The position numbers and the translations under genes were made by a program. A stretch of DNA of 31,086 nt from an uncultured Flavobacteriales bacterium. GTDB lineage: Bacteria > Bacteroidota > Bacteroidia > Flavobacteriales > Crocinitomicaceae. Shown here piece after piece: positions 9,338 through 18,171 of this stretch. The stretch covers positions 1-31,086 of the forward strand of contig CAMLIF010000034.1 in NCBI GenBank assembly GCA_946479985.1, written 5' to 3'. The stretch's first letter is position 1. Each line of letters begins with the position of its first letter. The notes below the pieces were generated by a model. It did no database searches. It saw only the letters and a list, made by a program, of their open reading frames with translations, and was not told where the DNA came from.

Positions 9338-9348
9338 CTCACTAATAA

Positions 9349-11481
9349 TTATTGATTATTCTCGATCACATAATCCAGAACTTTCTGCATCAGGTGAACC
9401 CGATCTTTACCAATTACGTTGTGTTTGTGCATTGGATAAGGAAAGAAATCCATTTGAATTCCCAATTCTACAAATTTCTTAACCAAAGCATAATTGTGCT
9501 GTGGAACAACTACATCATCAACTGTTCCATGGATCAAAAGCAAATCGCCTTTCAACTTCCCGGCATGTGTAAACAATGAAGCTTCTTCGTATCCTTTTTG
9601 ATTTTCTTCCGGACGGTCCATGTAGCGTTCACCATACATAATCTCATAGTATTTCCAATCAGTTACAGGTCCGCCGGCAACACCAACATTGAATGTTCCC
9701 GCTTGTTTCAGCATCAGTGAAGTTGTCATAAAACCACCGAATGACCATCCGTGAACCGCTAAACGCTCTCCGTCAACATACGGCAATGATTTCAGATATT
9801 CTACCCCTGTCATTTGATCTTGAATTTCAACCGTTCCCAATTGACGGTGAATTTGTTGTTCAAATGCTTTTCCGCGTTCGCCCGAACCACGGTTATCAAC
9901 TGTAAAAACGATATAACCTTGTTCTGCCATCCAGTACATCCAAAGATTGGCACCGTCTAACCATGAATTCGTAATCATTTGCGCATGAGGCCCACCGTAA
10001 ACATAAACCAAAACCGGGTATTTTTTATTAGGATCAAAATTGCTTGGCTTAATCATTCGGGTATAAAGCATAGAACCATCTTTTGCCGTTAATCGGTTGA
10101 TCTCAGCAGAACCAATTGCATAATCGGCAAGTTTGTTTTTAGAAGTTACCAGCGTTTTTACAATCTTTCCGGTAATGGTTTTCAATTCCGATTTCCCTAT
10201 AACCGTATGAGAAGAGTACTGATCAATAAAATAAGTTCCCAAAGAATTAATCGTAATGGCGTGAGTTCCTTCCTCCAAAGTCAAACAACGCTGAACGCCG
10301 TTCATGTCAACGGCATAATAAAGCGTGTTCAAAGGACTGGTTCCTGTTGCAGTAAAAACCACTTCTTTACCACCCTTTAGTGAAGTTACAATGTCCTTGG
10401 CAACAAACTTATTCGAGGTTAACTGCTTGATCAATTTTCCTTCGATTGAATAATAATATAAATTGTTGAATCCGTCTTTTTCAGAGATCCAAACGAAATT
10501 ATTATTTGTCGCTGACGGAAAAAATGCCGGATGTTCCGGTTCGACCCAATGCGTATCTTCTTCTTCAAAAAGTGTACGTATTTTCTTTCCTGTTGCAGCA
10601 TCATATAAGTTCAGCCACATGTGATTTTGATCCCGATTTACTTCTGCCACAATGATATATTTCTCATCCGGCGACCAGGAAACATTCGTTAAATAACTTT
10701 CAACGCCACTTTCGGGAGTAATGTACACTGCAGAAGAATTAGCGACAGAATAAATTCCAACTTTGGCTTTTTCAGAACCCTGTCCGGCCATCGGATATTT
10801 AATTTCCTTCAACTCTGCAGGCGTATCGGTAATATCAACCAACGGATACGATTTAACATTGGTTTCATCCTTTTGATAAAAAGCCAATGCATTTCCTTTC
10901 GGAGACCAAAAAATTCCGCCTGTAATCCCGAATTCGCTGCGGGCAATTGCCTGTCCGGAAACAATATTGTCGTCTTCGTTAGAAGCAACCACCCGTTTTT
11001 CGCCGGATGCCGTATTCATGTATAAATCATTCCCGATTGTGTATGCCAAATTTCCGCTCACCTCTTCAAAAACTGCATTCTCCCCTTTTTCATGAAGCGT
11101 CAATAATTGCTTCCCTTTTTTTGTAATCGTATTGAATACGTAATATTTCGAACCATCATTCAGGTAAATTTCTTCGGCATTCTTCCAGGAATATCCGTAC
11201 AGCGAACTCAGCTGTGAACCTAATGCTGTATTGACATCCTGCAAGGTAATCCAATCTTCAGAAGTTCCTTTTTTGGCATTTGCTTTCACGAAAGCCTGGT
11301 AATTCGCCGACAAATAAACATAGCTGTCAGTTCCCGGAACCCAGGTAACTCCAACCATTCTATCAGGACCAAAATTGCGGTATTGCTGCAATACTGCTTC
11401 AGACAGGGTGAATGTTTTTTTCTGCGCAATAGAAGTGCCGGCAAAGCCAGTTAAAAAGAGTAAAAAGGCAATTTTTTTCAT
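9349..11481 (-). CDS. Exported S9 family prolyl peptidase (DPP IV / prolyl tripeptidyl peptidase type)
   Basis: An alpha/beta-hydrolase peptidase of 710 residues that removes short peptides after proline from N-termini. A signal peptide covers residues 1-19 (MKKIAFLLFLTGFAGTSIA), so it is periplasmic or outer-membrane associated. Residues ~30-440 form the beta-propeller (DPPIV_N) domain and 450-710 the catalytic domain. The triad is visible: Ser580 in GWSFGGF, Asp655 in HGTVDDVV and His687 in MHKHNV, with the Asp-His gap of 32 identical to DPP IV. The usual DPP IV double-glutamate segment is not seen; at the matching place is RSEFGITGG with a single Glu183. This fits the prolyl tripeptidyl peptidase-like branch better. 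Its start is 2 bases after the stop of the DUF2461 gene, indicating one transcript. A hairpin with a T-tract follows it. Confidence 0.92.
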   Translation of the reverse strand: MKKIAFLLFLTGFAGTSIAQKKTFTLSEAVLQQYRNFGPDRMVGVTWVPGTDSYVYLSANYQAFVKANAKKGTSEDWITLQDVNTALGSQLSSLYGYSWKNAEEIYLNDGSKYYVFNTITKKGKQLLTLHEKGENAVFEEVSGNLAYTIGNDLYMNTASGEKRVVASNEDDNIVSGQAIARSEFGITGGIFWSPKGNALAFYQKDETNVKSYPLVDITDTPAELKEIKYPMAGQGSEKAKVGIYSVANSSAVYITPESGVESYLTNVSWSPDEKYIIVAEVNRDQNHMWLNLYDAATGKKIRTLFEEEDTHWVEPEHPAFFPSATNNNFVWISEKDGFNNLYYYSIEGKLIKQLTSNKFVAKDIVTSLKGGKEVVFTATGTSPLNTLYYAVDMNGVQRCLTLEEGTHAITINSLGTYFIDQYSSHTVIGKSELKTITGKIVKTLVTSKNKLADYAIGSAEINRLTAKDGSMLYTRMIKPSNFDPNKKYPVLVYVYGGPHAQMITNSWLDGANLWMYWMAEQGYIVFTVDNRGSGERGKAFEQQIHRQLGTVEIQDQMTGVEYLKSLPYVDGERLAVHGWSFGGFMTTSLMLKQAGTFNVGVAGGPVTDWKYYEIMYGERYMDRPEENQKGYEEASLFTHAGKLKGDLLLIHGTVDDVVVPQHNYALVKKFVELGIQMDFFPYPMHKHNVIGKDRVHLMQKVLDYVIENNQ

Positions 11482-11483
11482 GC

Positions 11484-12158
11484 TTAATTTCGTTGAATGT
11501 ATTGATTGAAAAATTGTTCTAAAGGTTTGATCGTTTCAAAAGAATAACGAAGTGTTTCCAGTAATTTACCGGATGTGATCAGCTCTACGGGAAGTTCGGT
11601 CATTACGTAGAATTGCTTGTTGAATAACAAAGGTTCTTTTTCAGCAGCACTTTTCAGATCGGCAGGAAGAATTTTATTCTTATCACCTCTCATTTCACCG
11701 AAATGTTCCTTAAAAACAGGTGCTTCAATAATTGACCGGAAAGCTTTAGTATTTGCTGCAATCCCTTCTCGCAACTGCAATAAGCTTTCTTTATCGATCT
11801 CGTAAATTCCTCCGTAAACACGAATAGCTTCCGGATTTAGTTCGAAGTAAATACCATGAATAGAATGCGATTTTCGTCCGTTCGGAGCAATTACTGCCGA
11901 ACTAAATAATTTGTAAGGAGTTTTATCCTTCGAAAAACGAATGTCTCTGTTAATTCTGAAAATACATTCTGAAGCTGTAAGTTCTTTATAAGACGGAATT
12001 TCTTTTGCCACTTCATCAATAAAGGCCTGCACAAAAGCTGCAAATGGTTTTTTAACGAATTCTTCGTAGCGCTTTCTGTTCGCATCAAACCAATCTTTAT
12101 TGTTGTTTGCTGCAAGCTCTTTATAGAAGTCTAAAAAACCCTGTTTAAAATAAGTCAT
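11484..12158 (-). CDS. DUF2461 family protein
   Basis: A cytosolic protein of 224 residues, the normal length for DUF2461 (TIGR02453). Family features are the N-terminal FLDFYKELAANNNKDWF segment, a conserved arginine-rich FRINRDIRFSKDKTPYK stretch around residues 65-85, and a GIYFELNPE motif followed by YGGIYE. The biochemical function of the family is not known. It is the first gene of a two-gene unit with the S9 peptidase, two bases apart, although the peptidase is exported and this protein is not. A TATCTTTG element ends only 5 bases before the ATG, so the message may be nearly leaderless. Confidence 0.88.
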   Translation of the reverse strand: MTYFKQGFLDFYKELAANNNKDWFDANRKRYEEFVKKPFAAFVQAFIDEVAKEIPSYKELTASECIFRINRDIRFSKDKTPYKLFSSAVIAPNGRKSHSIHGIYFELNPEAIRVYGGIYEIDKESLLQLREGIAANTKAFRSIIEAPVFKEHFGEMRGDKNKILPADLKSAAEKEPLLFNKQFYVMTELPVELITSGKLLETLRYSFETIKPLEQFFNQYIQRN

Positions 12159-12163
12159 TAATT

Positions 12164-12171
12164 CAAAGATA
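12164..12171 (-). promoter_or_regulatory. Candidate -7 promoter element of the DUF2461-peptidase unit
   Basis: TATCTTTG on the minus strand matches TAnnTTTG and ends 5 bases before the ATG at 12158. A good TTG/TTTG at the -33 distance is not evident. If used, transcription would start at or within a few bases of the start codon. Confidence 0.5.
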
Positions 12172-12210
12172 CAATTTCTATCTATTTCAGGACTTGGCGT
12201 TTTTTGGAAA

Positions 12211-15200
12211 TTAATTCAGAGGAATAATCCATCCTGTTTCCCTGTTAAAAACCCCAAACTTTTTGCCTTTGCGAACCAGCCAGGTTTCATAGGTAAGCAA
12301 ATAAAAATCGTCGTACTCGGCAGGCAAAAGTTCTTCCTTCACTTGTTCCATAAGTCCTTTCCACCCTTCCAGTTCAACACTGAATTCTTCGGGCGAAAGC
12401 TGCTGAATGACCTGATAATTTGGCTGAACAATCCACCTTCCTAATTTATTCGTAACACCAAACCGATCTGAACTCACTTCTTTCTGAATGTTATATTCCA
12501 CTTTCTGAAGAGGCTTCTCCGCTTTCATTGCTTGCTCAACCGAACAGCGTTTTCCTTCATTTGTTAATCCGTACAGGTCGTTTTCAAATTCCAGAATGGC
12601 GTTTCCTTCGTTAAAATAGATCGACTTCCCTTTTTTACCGGAATAAAGTGTTTTACCTTGAGAATTCAGCAACAGCCAATTTTTCGGATTCACAAAGCAG
12701 AGCATACTATCTCCTTGTTTCAAATCGGTGAAAAGTTGTTTCCTATTCACAACCAATTCTCCCTCACGGGAAATTGCTTCATAATAGCGTCCACCCTTAC
12801 TCACGATAAACTCACAGATTTGTTCCGGGAATCCGGTCCCGATAAGCGGAATTTGCTCGCTTTCACCGAATTTACGAACGTAGATTTTTCCTTTCAGTTT
12901 TCCTGAGAGAAAAACAGAATTGCTGATCAGCTGTTCTCCATTCGCAAGAGAATCTTTCACTCCCGACACAGGATTCCACAAATCATATCTATCCGTCGTT
13001 TCGCGTTGGTACAATGTCCCCTCAAGCAGTTTGTAGGTCTCCAAATCTGCAATGGCATGAAACTGCTTGTCCAATAAAAGGTGTTTACCGCTTACAAGTA
13101 CTTCGTAATAGGTATTATTTACAATTTCGATAGCATTGAACTCAAGATCTGATAACTTCTCTCCATTTTTTGAATAAAGCAGCCAGTTACCATTCATTTT
13201 TACACGGAAAACAGCTTGATCGAAAGGTTGAATCTCTGCAAACGGCGCAGGGATCAATAAAGAATCGTCAATTGTTCGCAGGGTAAAACCATTTGTATCC
13301 TCGTAAATGACCCTGCCGAAACAAAAGGTTTTTCCTTCTTCCGGTTCAAAGACAAAATTGGGTTCGGAAACATGAATGGTACCTGTTCTTTTGGCGAAAT
13401 CCCGCACTTCAAAACAGCGCGCTTTTATGTCAGCGTGAACTTCGGAAAAACGTTCGTTAACTGAAGTATCGGAAAGCGATTCGCTCCAGTACACATTTCC
13501 GTTTTCGATATTGCGTGAAACGTAAACGTCATTTCCGAAATACATTCCGCTAAACGCGCTCAACTCTTTGAATTTTCCGCCAAGTAAATGTCCGTTTACT
13601 TTCTTCTGATAATTTTCATCATACTCTTTTGACACATTCCACTCACCTCCAGAAACAATCATGTGCCGATTTGGATCCATCAAAAGCGGGATAGTCTGCT
13701 TATCAAAAGCAAGATTATAATTTGCGTTTCTTAAAGAGTAAAAGTCAAATAAGGAAATACTGTTCGCTGCAGGTTTGGTTAATTTGAGCGTTCCTCCCTG
13801 ATTGTACATCACATAACCGTTGTGATATTCTTCGAAAACCAGATCCTGAAGCTGATTTTTATTACCGTTTGAAAATTTCCCTCTATTCTGATCGTTGATC
13901 GCAACGCGGTTAAACAAATGCGTATAATCCCCACCGAAATCTTTAAAGGTACCCGAAGGAATATTATTTTCATAAACACTTCCATTATCAGCAGAAACCA
14001 TGTCATATTGAAAAAGGGAAACCAACGGAACGGAATCCAGCAAATGGAAAGGTTTGGAGCTGTTTTGTTCAACACACAGGTAGTCAAAATCGCCAACGCG
14101 GGTCTCTGTGTACACTGCCGGAACCATCATTCTACTGTCCCAGAAAGAGCGAAACCCAAAATTTCCGGTAAGCTGATTTTCTTCCAAGTACGATTTACGG
14201 TAATCCTTCGTCAATTCCCATCTGAATAGCCGGTCCTCTGTTTCTTTCAACACAAATGAAATCTTTCCCGGAAATTGCTGGCGCTCTTCAACGATACCAC
14301 TTTTTTCATTCAGGATAATCAATTCCAGATTATTAGAAGAATACGCTTTAATAACACCTTCGTATCCGATTATGTCAAATGCGGGTTTTGTATTCAGTTT
14401 ACCGGTACCATTGTAAATATCAAACTCACTTTTATTTACAAAAAGTAGCAGGCTGCCATCAACTACAAAATAGGAGAAATAGATTTCATCAGAAAGCTTC
14501 TTTCCTGCTAGTGAAAAAGGAACATGTCTTTCTTCTTTCAAAGCAATCAGCATAAAATCAAGCAACGCTACCTCATCGAATTCACAAGGCAGGATTTGCT
14601 TTCCGCTTAAATCAACAATTCCAACGTGGTTATTCTGACGTACGTTGACCATTTGATCGCCCTGATCACGGATTAGAATCTGATCGAACCCTGTTTGATT
14701 CAGGAATCGCCCATGTTCATCTACCAGGTACCAAAGACTGTCTTTCAGAACCTTATACCTGTCTTTAATAAGAAAAGAAATCTGTTCATATTCAATTGGA
14801 ATCATTACCACACCGCCAGCTGAAACCAAACCGGTCTTAACTCCTTTTCTTACTGCGAAATGGTCATTTTCCAACAGGAAACAATCATCAAAACGATCAG
14901 CAAACTTCTCAATTCCATTTTCATACAATTTGGACGTTTTCGTCTCCTGATCATAGATTTTCCAGAGATTGTCATGGTAAATCTGAACACGTCTGCCTTT
15001 CGGATCAATCACTTTTCCATCTGAAACACGAACATACACCCAGTAACCAATCCAATACCGTAAAAACCAATCGTTGAACGGTTGAATTGATTCTGCAATG
15101 CACGGAATAATCGGGGTTCTGTCTTTGTAAAGCCCAAAACGATTTTCATCGCTTACAAGCCAAAACGGTGCTCCTTCAAAATAAAAATCCTGTGTAAAAG

Positions 15201-15678
15201 GCACAACGTACGGAAAGGGAAATTCCTGCGTGTAGCTGTCGCGTATCATGAATGTTTTCTTGTCATCGGACAGCAAAGCAAATCCCTGATCAACAAATAC
15301 TCTTTCAGGGGAGCCGATTTTGGTTTCCTTGTTCTTATTGAACAAATCGAGGTACGAATAAATATTATCCTTACGAACCAAGGCCCCACCATTTAAAGGC
15401 ACCAGTGTGTCATAAACTATTGGAACAAGCGTATCGAATTCAAAGTTTGAAACCAATCCATACTTCCGCTCATTGTTTCGAACAGCCCACAAATAGCCAT
15501 CAGTTACTGATTCTAAAAAGATCGTATCATAAATGGCATCTTCCTTCCACTCACCACTTTCAGACCTAAATCCCCATTGATCTCCAATTGGAAATGGATA
15601 ATAGAATTCAGGCTCTTCCTGAGAAAAACCAGTGAATGTCCCCCCTAAGATTAGAAGAAACGTAGAGACTATTTTCAT
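12211..15678 (-). CDS. Large exported WG-repeat protein
   Basis: A protein of 1155 residues with a signal peptide (MKIVSTFLLILGGTFTGFS, cleavage before QEE). The body holds many degenerate WG/KWG-type repeats, each a short beta unit with an aromatic-Gly core followed by xxPxxYDxI/L. Examples are DQWGFRS near residue 33, RKYGLVS, NRFGLYK, VKTGLVSAGGVVMIPIEYE, HVGIVDLSGKQILPCEFDE, and DRFGVTNKLGRWIVQP and KFGVFNRETGWIIP at the end. Such repeats form beta-propeller-like or solenoid folds and usually have no catalytic role. The middle third shows weaker repeats. There is no C-terminal sorting domain, so it is probably periplasmic. Its ATG overlaps the TGA of the upstream lipoprotein gene (ATGA), so the two are very likely translated together. 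Partner and ligand are unknown. Confidence 0.85.
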   Translation of the reverse strand: MKIVSTFLLILGGTFTGFSQEEPEFYYPFPIGDQWGFRSESGEWKEDAIYDTIFLESVTDGYLWAVRNNERKYGLVSNFEFDTLVPIVYDTLVPLNGGALVRKDNIYSYLDLFNKNKETKIGSPERVFVDQGFALLSDDKKTFMIRDSYTQEFPFPYVVPFTQDFYFEGAPFWLVSDENRFGLYKDRTPIIPCIAESIQPFNDWFLRYWIGYWVYVRVSDGKVIDPKGRRVQIYHDNLWKIYDQETKTSKLYENGIEKFADRFDDCFLLENDHFAVRKGVKTGLVSAGGVVMIPIEYEQISFLIKDRYKVLKDSLWYLVDEHGRFLNQTGFDQILIRDQGDQMVNVRQNNHVGIVDLSGKQILPCEFDEVALLDFMLIALKEERHVPFSLAGKKLSDEIYFSYFVVDGSLLLFVNKSEFDIYNGTGKLNTKPAFDIIGYEGVIKAYSSNNLELIILNEKSGIVEERQQFPGKISFVLKETEDRLFRWELTKDYRKSYLEENQLTGNFGFRSFWDSRMMVPAVYTETRVGDFDYLCVEQNSSKPFHLLDSVPLVSLFQYDMVSADNGSVYENNIPSGTFKDFGGDYTHLFNRVAINDQNRGKFSNGNKNQLQDLVFEEYHNGYVMYNQGGTLKLTKPAANSISLFDFYSLRNANYNLAFDKQTIPLLMDPNRHMIVSGGEWNVSKEYDENYQKKVNGHLLGGKFKELSAFSGMYFGNDVYVSRNIENGNVYWSESLSDTSVNERFSEVHADIKARCFEVRDFAKRTGTIHVSEPNFVFEPEEGKTFCFGRVIYEDTNGFTLRTIDDSLLIPAPFAEIQPFDQAVFRVKMNGNWLLYSKNGEKLSDLEFNAIEIVNNTYYEVLVSGKHLLLDKQFHAIADLETYKLLEGTLYQRETTDRYDLWNPVSGVKDSLANGEQLISNSVFLSGKLKGKIYVRKFGESEQIPLIGTGFPEQICEFIVSKGGRYYEAISREGELVVNRKQLFTDLKQGDSMLCFVNPKNWLLLNSQGKTLYSGKKGKSIYFNEGNAILEFENDLYGLTNEGKRCSVEQAMKAEKPLQKVEYNIQKEVSSDRFGVTNKLGRWIVQPNYQVIQQLSPEEFSVELEGWKGLMEQVKEELLPAEYDDFYLLTYETWLVRKGKKFGVFNRETGWIIPLN

Positions 15679-17057
15679 AAAGATGCCAGAACTTGATCAA
15701 CGTCTGCTGAAGTTTTTGCCTTTTGATTGAGCTTTTTCAATTTGAAGACTACCTTTTGTCCTTTCTTTTGGCTAAGTTGGTATGCGTCAATTTCCGAATC
15801 GGACAAAGCATAAACAGTTCCTTCACCGTCCACGGCAATTAAGCGATTCGTTTCATGCAGATTTATACGAAATTGAGATGCGCTTTCAATATCATACTTC
15901 ACAACTACTAATTTTTGCTTCGGGACAAGGAATACATGCATTTCCTTTGCATCGGCATGTAATTTATCGCCGAAAGTAAATTCCGCTAAAATTGGAATTG
16001 CATCCTCGTCTTTATATTGGCGGTCATAATTGTAAACGCCCAGTTTATCCAGATTGAACACGCGTAACAACTCCGATTCACGTCGTGCCTGATTTCTTAA
16101 GCGTTCTTTCTCTTTCGTTACCTCAGCAAATTTCTGAAGCCGTTCCCGGAACAACTTTTCTCCTTTCGATTTCAATTTACCCGTAAAAACCGGAGCCATT
16201 GTAAATTCAACTGTATCTTTCCCGGCCACAAACTGAACATCAAAAACGTACTCGTTACCTTCAGTTGGCTTCAACGACACAAACGCATACGTTTTAGAGA
16301 AATTAGCGCCATTTTTTGAAGGGTCTTTGGCAGCATCATCCCCCATGTATTTCCACATCGCTCCGGGAATTTCCCTGAATTCAGGATAAGTCCGTAAATT
16401 GGCTTTTATATCCAGGAGCTGATCGCTCGGTTTATAAGAAACCAGTTTCTTCGGTTTTTCACTTTTCAAAGTATCAAGGCTTTTTTGTTCCTTGTTCACA
16501 GCATCTAAATATGGATTCGGAATCGGTCTCAAATTTGTTGCCTCCTCCTTCCACGCTCTTGTATTGTCATTCAACTGATAAAAATTATACATTCCGTCGG
16601 TTGGTGTTGCCAATTCTACTTTTACTTCTTTGTCTTTTTTTAATCGAAGTTCTTCTTTTCCTTCATACGCACGAATCTCGAACATTCCGGCACTTTCAAA
16701 ATCCATTTCCTTCCCTTTCTGATCTTTATAGGTCATTGGAAGTCCACTCGCCAGAATTTCTCCGCTTGTCTGGTATTCGTTGAATTCGACACGAACTTTA
16801 TTACCACATTTACTTCCATCCAAATGTTCGAACGAACCTTTTGAAATATGAATTCGCGATAGTTTAGAAGTCTCAAGAACAGTATCTTTCGAAGTCAAAA
16901 TCGTGAACAAATCTCTGGGGTTTATCAGCGTTCCGGTTGATGATAGTTCATTTGTTTCGCTTTTAAAAGATTTAGCAGCTGAATCATTTCCCTCAGGAAC
17001 CGATTGACTGCACGAAACAATTGTTAGGACAAAGATGGTGTAGATAAGTGTTTTCAT
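15675..17057 (-). CDS. Lipoprotein of unknown function, coupled to the large WG-repeat protein
   Basis: A protein of 460 residues with a lipoprotein signal: a hydrophobic stretch then TIVSC, placing the lipid-bearing Cys at residue 16. A Ser/Asn-rich tether follows. Residues ~60-150 form a beta domain with the pattern VRVEFNEYQTSGEILASG and FESAGMFEIRA, which I recognise as recurring in Bacteroidota surface and envelope proteins without an assigned function. A Lys/Arg/Glu-rich, probably helical segment spans roughly 290-325. The rest is beta-rich and also lacks a catalytic motif. It is the promoter-proximal gene of a two-gene unit, its stop overlapping the start of the WG-repeat gene by four bases, so the two products probably act together in the envelope. 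A well-formed promoter precedes it. Confidence 0.82.
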   Translation of the reverse strand: MKTLIYTIFVLTIVSCSQSVPEGNDSAAKSFKSETNELSSTGTLINPRDLFTILTSKDTVLETSKLSRIHISKGSFEHLDGSKCGNKVRVEFNEYQTSGEILASGLPMTYKDQKGKEMDFESAGMFEIRAYEGKEELRLKKDKEVKVELATPTDGMYNFYQLNDNTRAWKEEATNLRPIPNPYLDAVNKEQKSLDTLKSEKPKKLVSYKPSDQLLDIKANLRTYPEFREIPGAMWKYMGDDAAKDPSKNGANFSKTYAFVSLKPTEGNEYVFDVQFVAGKDTVEFTMAPVFTGKLKSKGEKLFRERLQKFAEVTKEKERLRNQARRESELLRVFNLDKLGVYNYDRQYKDEDAIPILAEFTFGDKLHADAKEMHVFLVPKQKLVVVKYDIESASQFRINLHETNRLIAVDGEGTVYALSDSEIDAYQLSQKKGQKVVFKLKKLNQKAKTSADVDQVLASL

Positions 17058-17073
17058 AACTTAAAGTATTTAC

Positions 17074-17106
17074 CAAAAGTATCGTTTGAAATCAAATGTA
17101 AACAAA
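17074..17106 (-). promoter_or_regulatory. Bacteroidota-type promoter for the lipoprotein/WG-repeat unit
   Basis: On the minus strand, TACTTTTG (17074-17081) matches the -7 consensus TAnnTTTG and TTTG (17103-17106) matches the -33 element, with 21 bases between. The -7 element ends 16 bases before the ATG. This is the best-formed promoter in the window. Confidence 0.7.
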
Positions 17107-17170
17107 CACTTAAGGAATTTAACAGAGTTTAATAAGTTAGGTGCAAAACGCCTAAACCGAAATATCATTT

Positions 17171-17178
17171 TAACTTTG
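17171..17178 (+). promoter_or_regulatory. Candidate -7 element for the acidic protein / thioesterase unit
   Basis: TAACTTTG matches TAnnTTTG and ends 13 bases before the ATG at 17192. The -33 element is weak. With the opposing promoter at 17074-17106 it makes this 134-base gap a divergent control region. Confidence 0.55.
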
Positions 17179-17191
17179 TAAAAAAAAGTAT

Positions 17192-17674
17192 ATGTCACAA
17201 GTTAGTATAGGTCATATTGAGGCTGCAATTACAAAGGTTGATCAAATGGATGAAAACGCATTGGAGCGTTTATCAGAAGCACAAACTACTGCCCAGCCTG
17301 TTCTTTTAGGCTACATTATGTCTGCCGTTGAGGAATATGACAATGAGGAATTGGCGAGCTTGCTGATCTATTATTTTACAGTTGTTTTAGAAGCTTACAC
17401 GCAGGCAGGTTTACATCCGTCGGAAATTACTGACGATTTAATCGACGAATTTGAAGACCCGTACTTCCAGGTTTTAGATGCTTATTTCGAAAATGAGGAC
17501 GAGGCACTTTTGGAAGAGTTTTCAGATCAGCCGGATCTTGTAAAGTTTCTTGCAATGGAAATTGGAATGGAAGATACTGACGGAACAAGTCTTGATGATG
17601 AAACTGCAACTCAATTGTTTATCGTTATGTTAGCAATGATATCATTGCTTTCCCGCTCACTTGACAAAAAATAA
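17192..17674 (+). CDS. Small, very acidic protein of unknown function
   Basis: A protein of 160 residues that I do not recognise. It has about 36 Asp/Glu against only 6 Lys/Arg. No signal peptide is seen and the sequence looks mostly helical, with alternating hydrophobic and acidic faces (for example around 46-75 and 85-125). A hydrophobic C-terminal segment (about 139-154, LFIVMLAMISLL) could be a buried helix or a weak membrane contact. It is preceded by its own TAACTTTG element and followed three bases later by a PaaI-like thioesterase gene, so the two should be co-transcribed. It is likely real: it fills the space between two control signals and is cleanly spaced from the thioesterase gene. 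A binding or adaptor role is possible, but nothing in the sequence shows it. Confidence 0.8.
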   Translation: MSQVSIGHIEAAITKVDQMDENALERLSEAQTTAQPVLLGYIMSAVEEYDNEELASLLIYYFTVVLEAYTQAGLHPSEITDDLIDEFEDPYFQVLDAYFENEDEALLEEFSDQPDLVKFLAMEIGMEDTDGTSLDDETATQLFIVMLAMISLLSRSLDKK

Positions 17675-17677
17675 ATC

Positions 17678-18082
17678 ATGACTCCGTCAGAAATCGTTGC
17701 ACAAATGATGACCACTGACACCTATTCTCAGTGGCTCGGAATTTCTGTACTCGAAGTTTCTGAAGGATCGTGTACCTTACAAATGACTGTCCGCGCAGAA
17801 ATGTGCAACGGTCATGGAATAACACACGGCGGAATCAGTTATGCTATATCCGATTCCGCTTTGGCTTTTGCATCCAATAGCCATGGGCAAAAATGTGTCA
17901 GCATTGAAACCTCTATAGCTCATATCAAACCTATTTTTTCCGGCGATATTCTTACAGTTTTATGTACTGAAGTTAGCTGCACCAAATCGCTTGGCAGATA
18001 TATGTCAAAGGTCTATAATCAAGATAATGTGCTAGTTGCCCAGTTTTCGGGCACGGTTTTTCGCAAAACAGACAACTGGTAG
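17678..18082 (+). CDS. PaaI-like hotdog-fold acyl-CoA thioesterase
   Basis: A protein of 134 residues, the normal size for a single hotdog domain. The family signature NGHGITHGG (44-52), then ISDSALAFASN, includes the probable catalytic Asp59, matching the Asp of the HGGxxFxLADSAFA pattern in E. coli PaaI. IETSIAHIKPIFSGD is the second conserved strand region. These enzymes hydrolyse acyl-CoA, often to free CoA from dead-end or excess intermediates. PaaI proper acts on phenylacetate-pathway thioesters, but no paa gene is present here. The beta-oxidation genes just downstream suggest a link with fatty-acyl-CoA metabolism instead. It follows the acidic-protein gene by three bases, and 89 bases containing palindromes separate it from marR. 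Confidence 0.88.
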   Translation: MTPSEIVAQMMTTDTYSQWLGISVLEVSEGSCTLQMTVRAEMCNGHGITHGGISYAISDSALAFASNSHGQKCVSIETSIAHIKPIFSGDILTVLCTEVSCTKSLGRYMSKVYNQDNVLVAQFSGTVFRKTDNW

Positions 18083-18112
18083 ATCGCTTTTCCGAGTAGT
18101 TTTAAAAAAATA

Positions 18113-18123
18113 ATGCATCGCAT
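18113..18123. promoter_or_regulatory. Short inverted repeat ATGC-ATC-GCAT, possible secondary regulator half-site
   Basis: Four-base arms ATGC/GCAT around three bases, three bases before the 14-base palindrome and sharing the ATGCAT core with it. Together they look like a paired operator, but the arms are short. Confidence 0.35.
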
Positions 18124-18126
18124 AAT

Positions 18127-18140
18127 GTATGCATGCATAC
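18127..18140. promoter_or_regulatory. 14-bp perfect palindrome, candidate MarR operator
   Basis: GTATGCATGCATAC is a perfect palindrome 31 bases before the marR start. It lies just upstream of a weak -7-like TATTTTTA (18148-18155), so binding would block the promoter. MarR proteins commonly bind 12-20 base palindromes near their own gene. Autoregulation of marR-fadN-fadA is the natural inference. Confidence 0.6.
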
Positions 18141-18171
18141 TATTTATTATTTTTAAGACAAATTACTCTCT

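Noticed and set aside
12211..15678. DNA-level tandem repeats in the WG-repeat gene
   Set aside because: The repeats are visible only in protein sequence and are strongly diverged; no nucleotide tandem array was seen.
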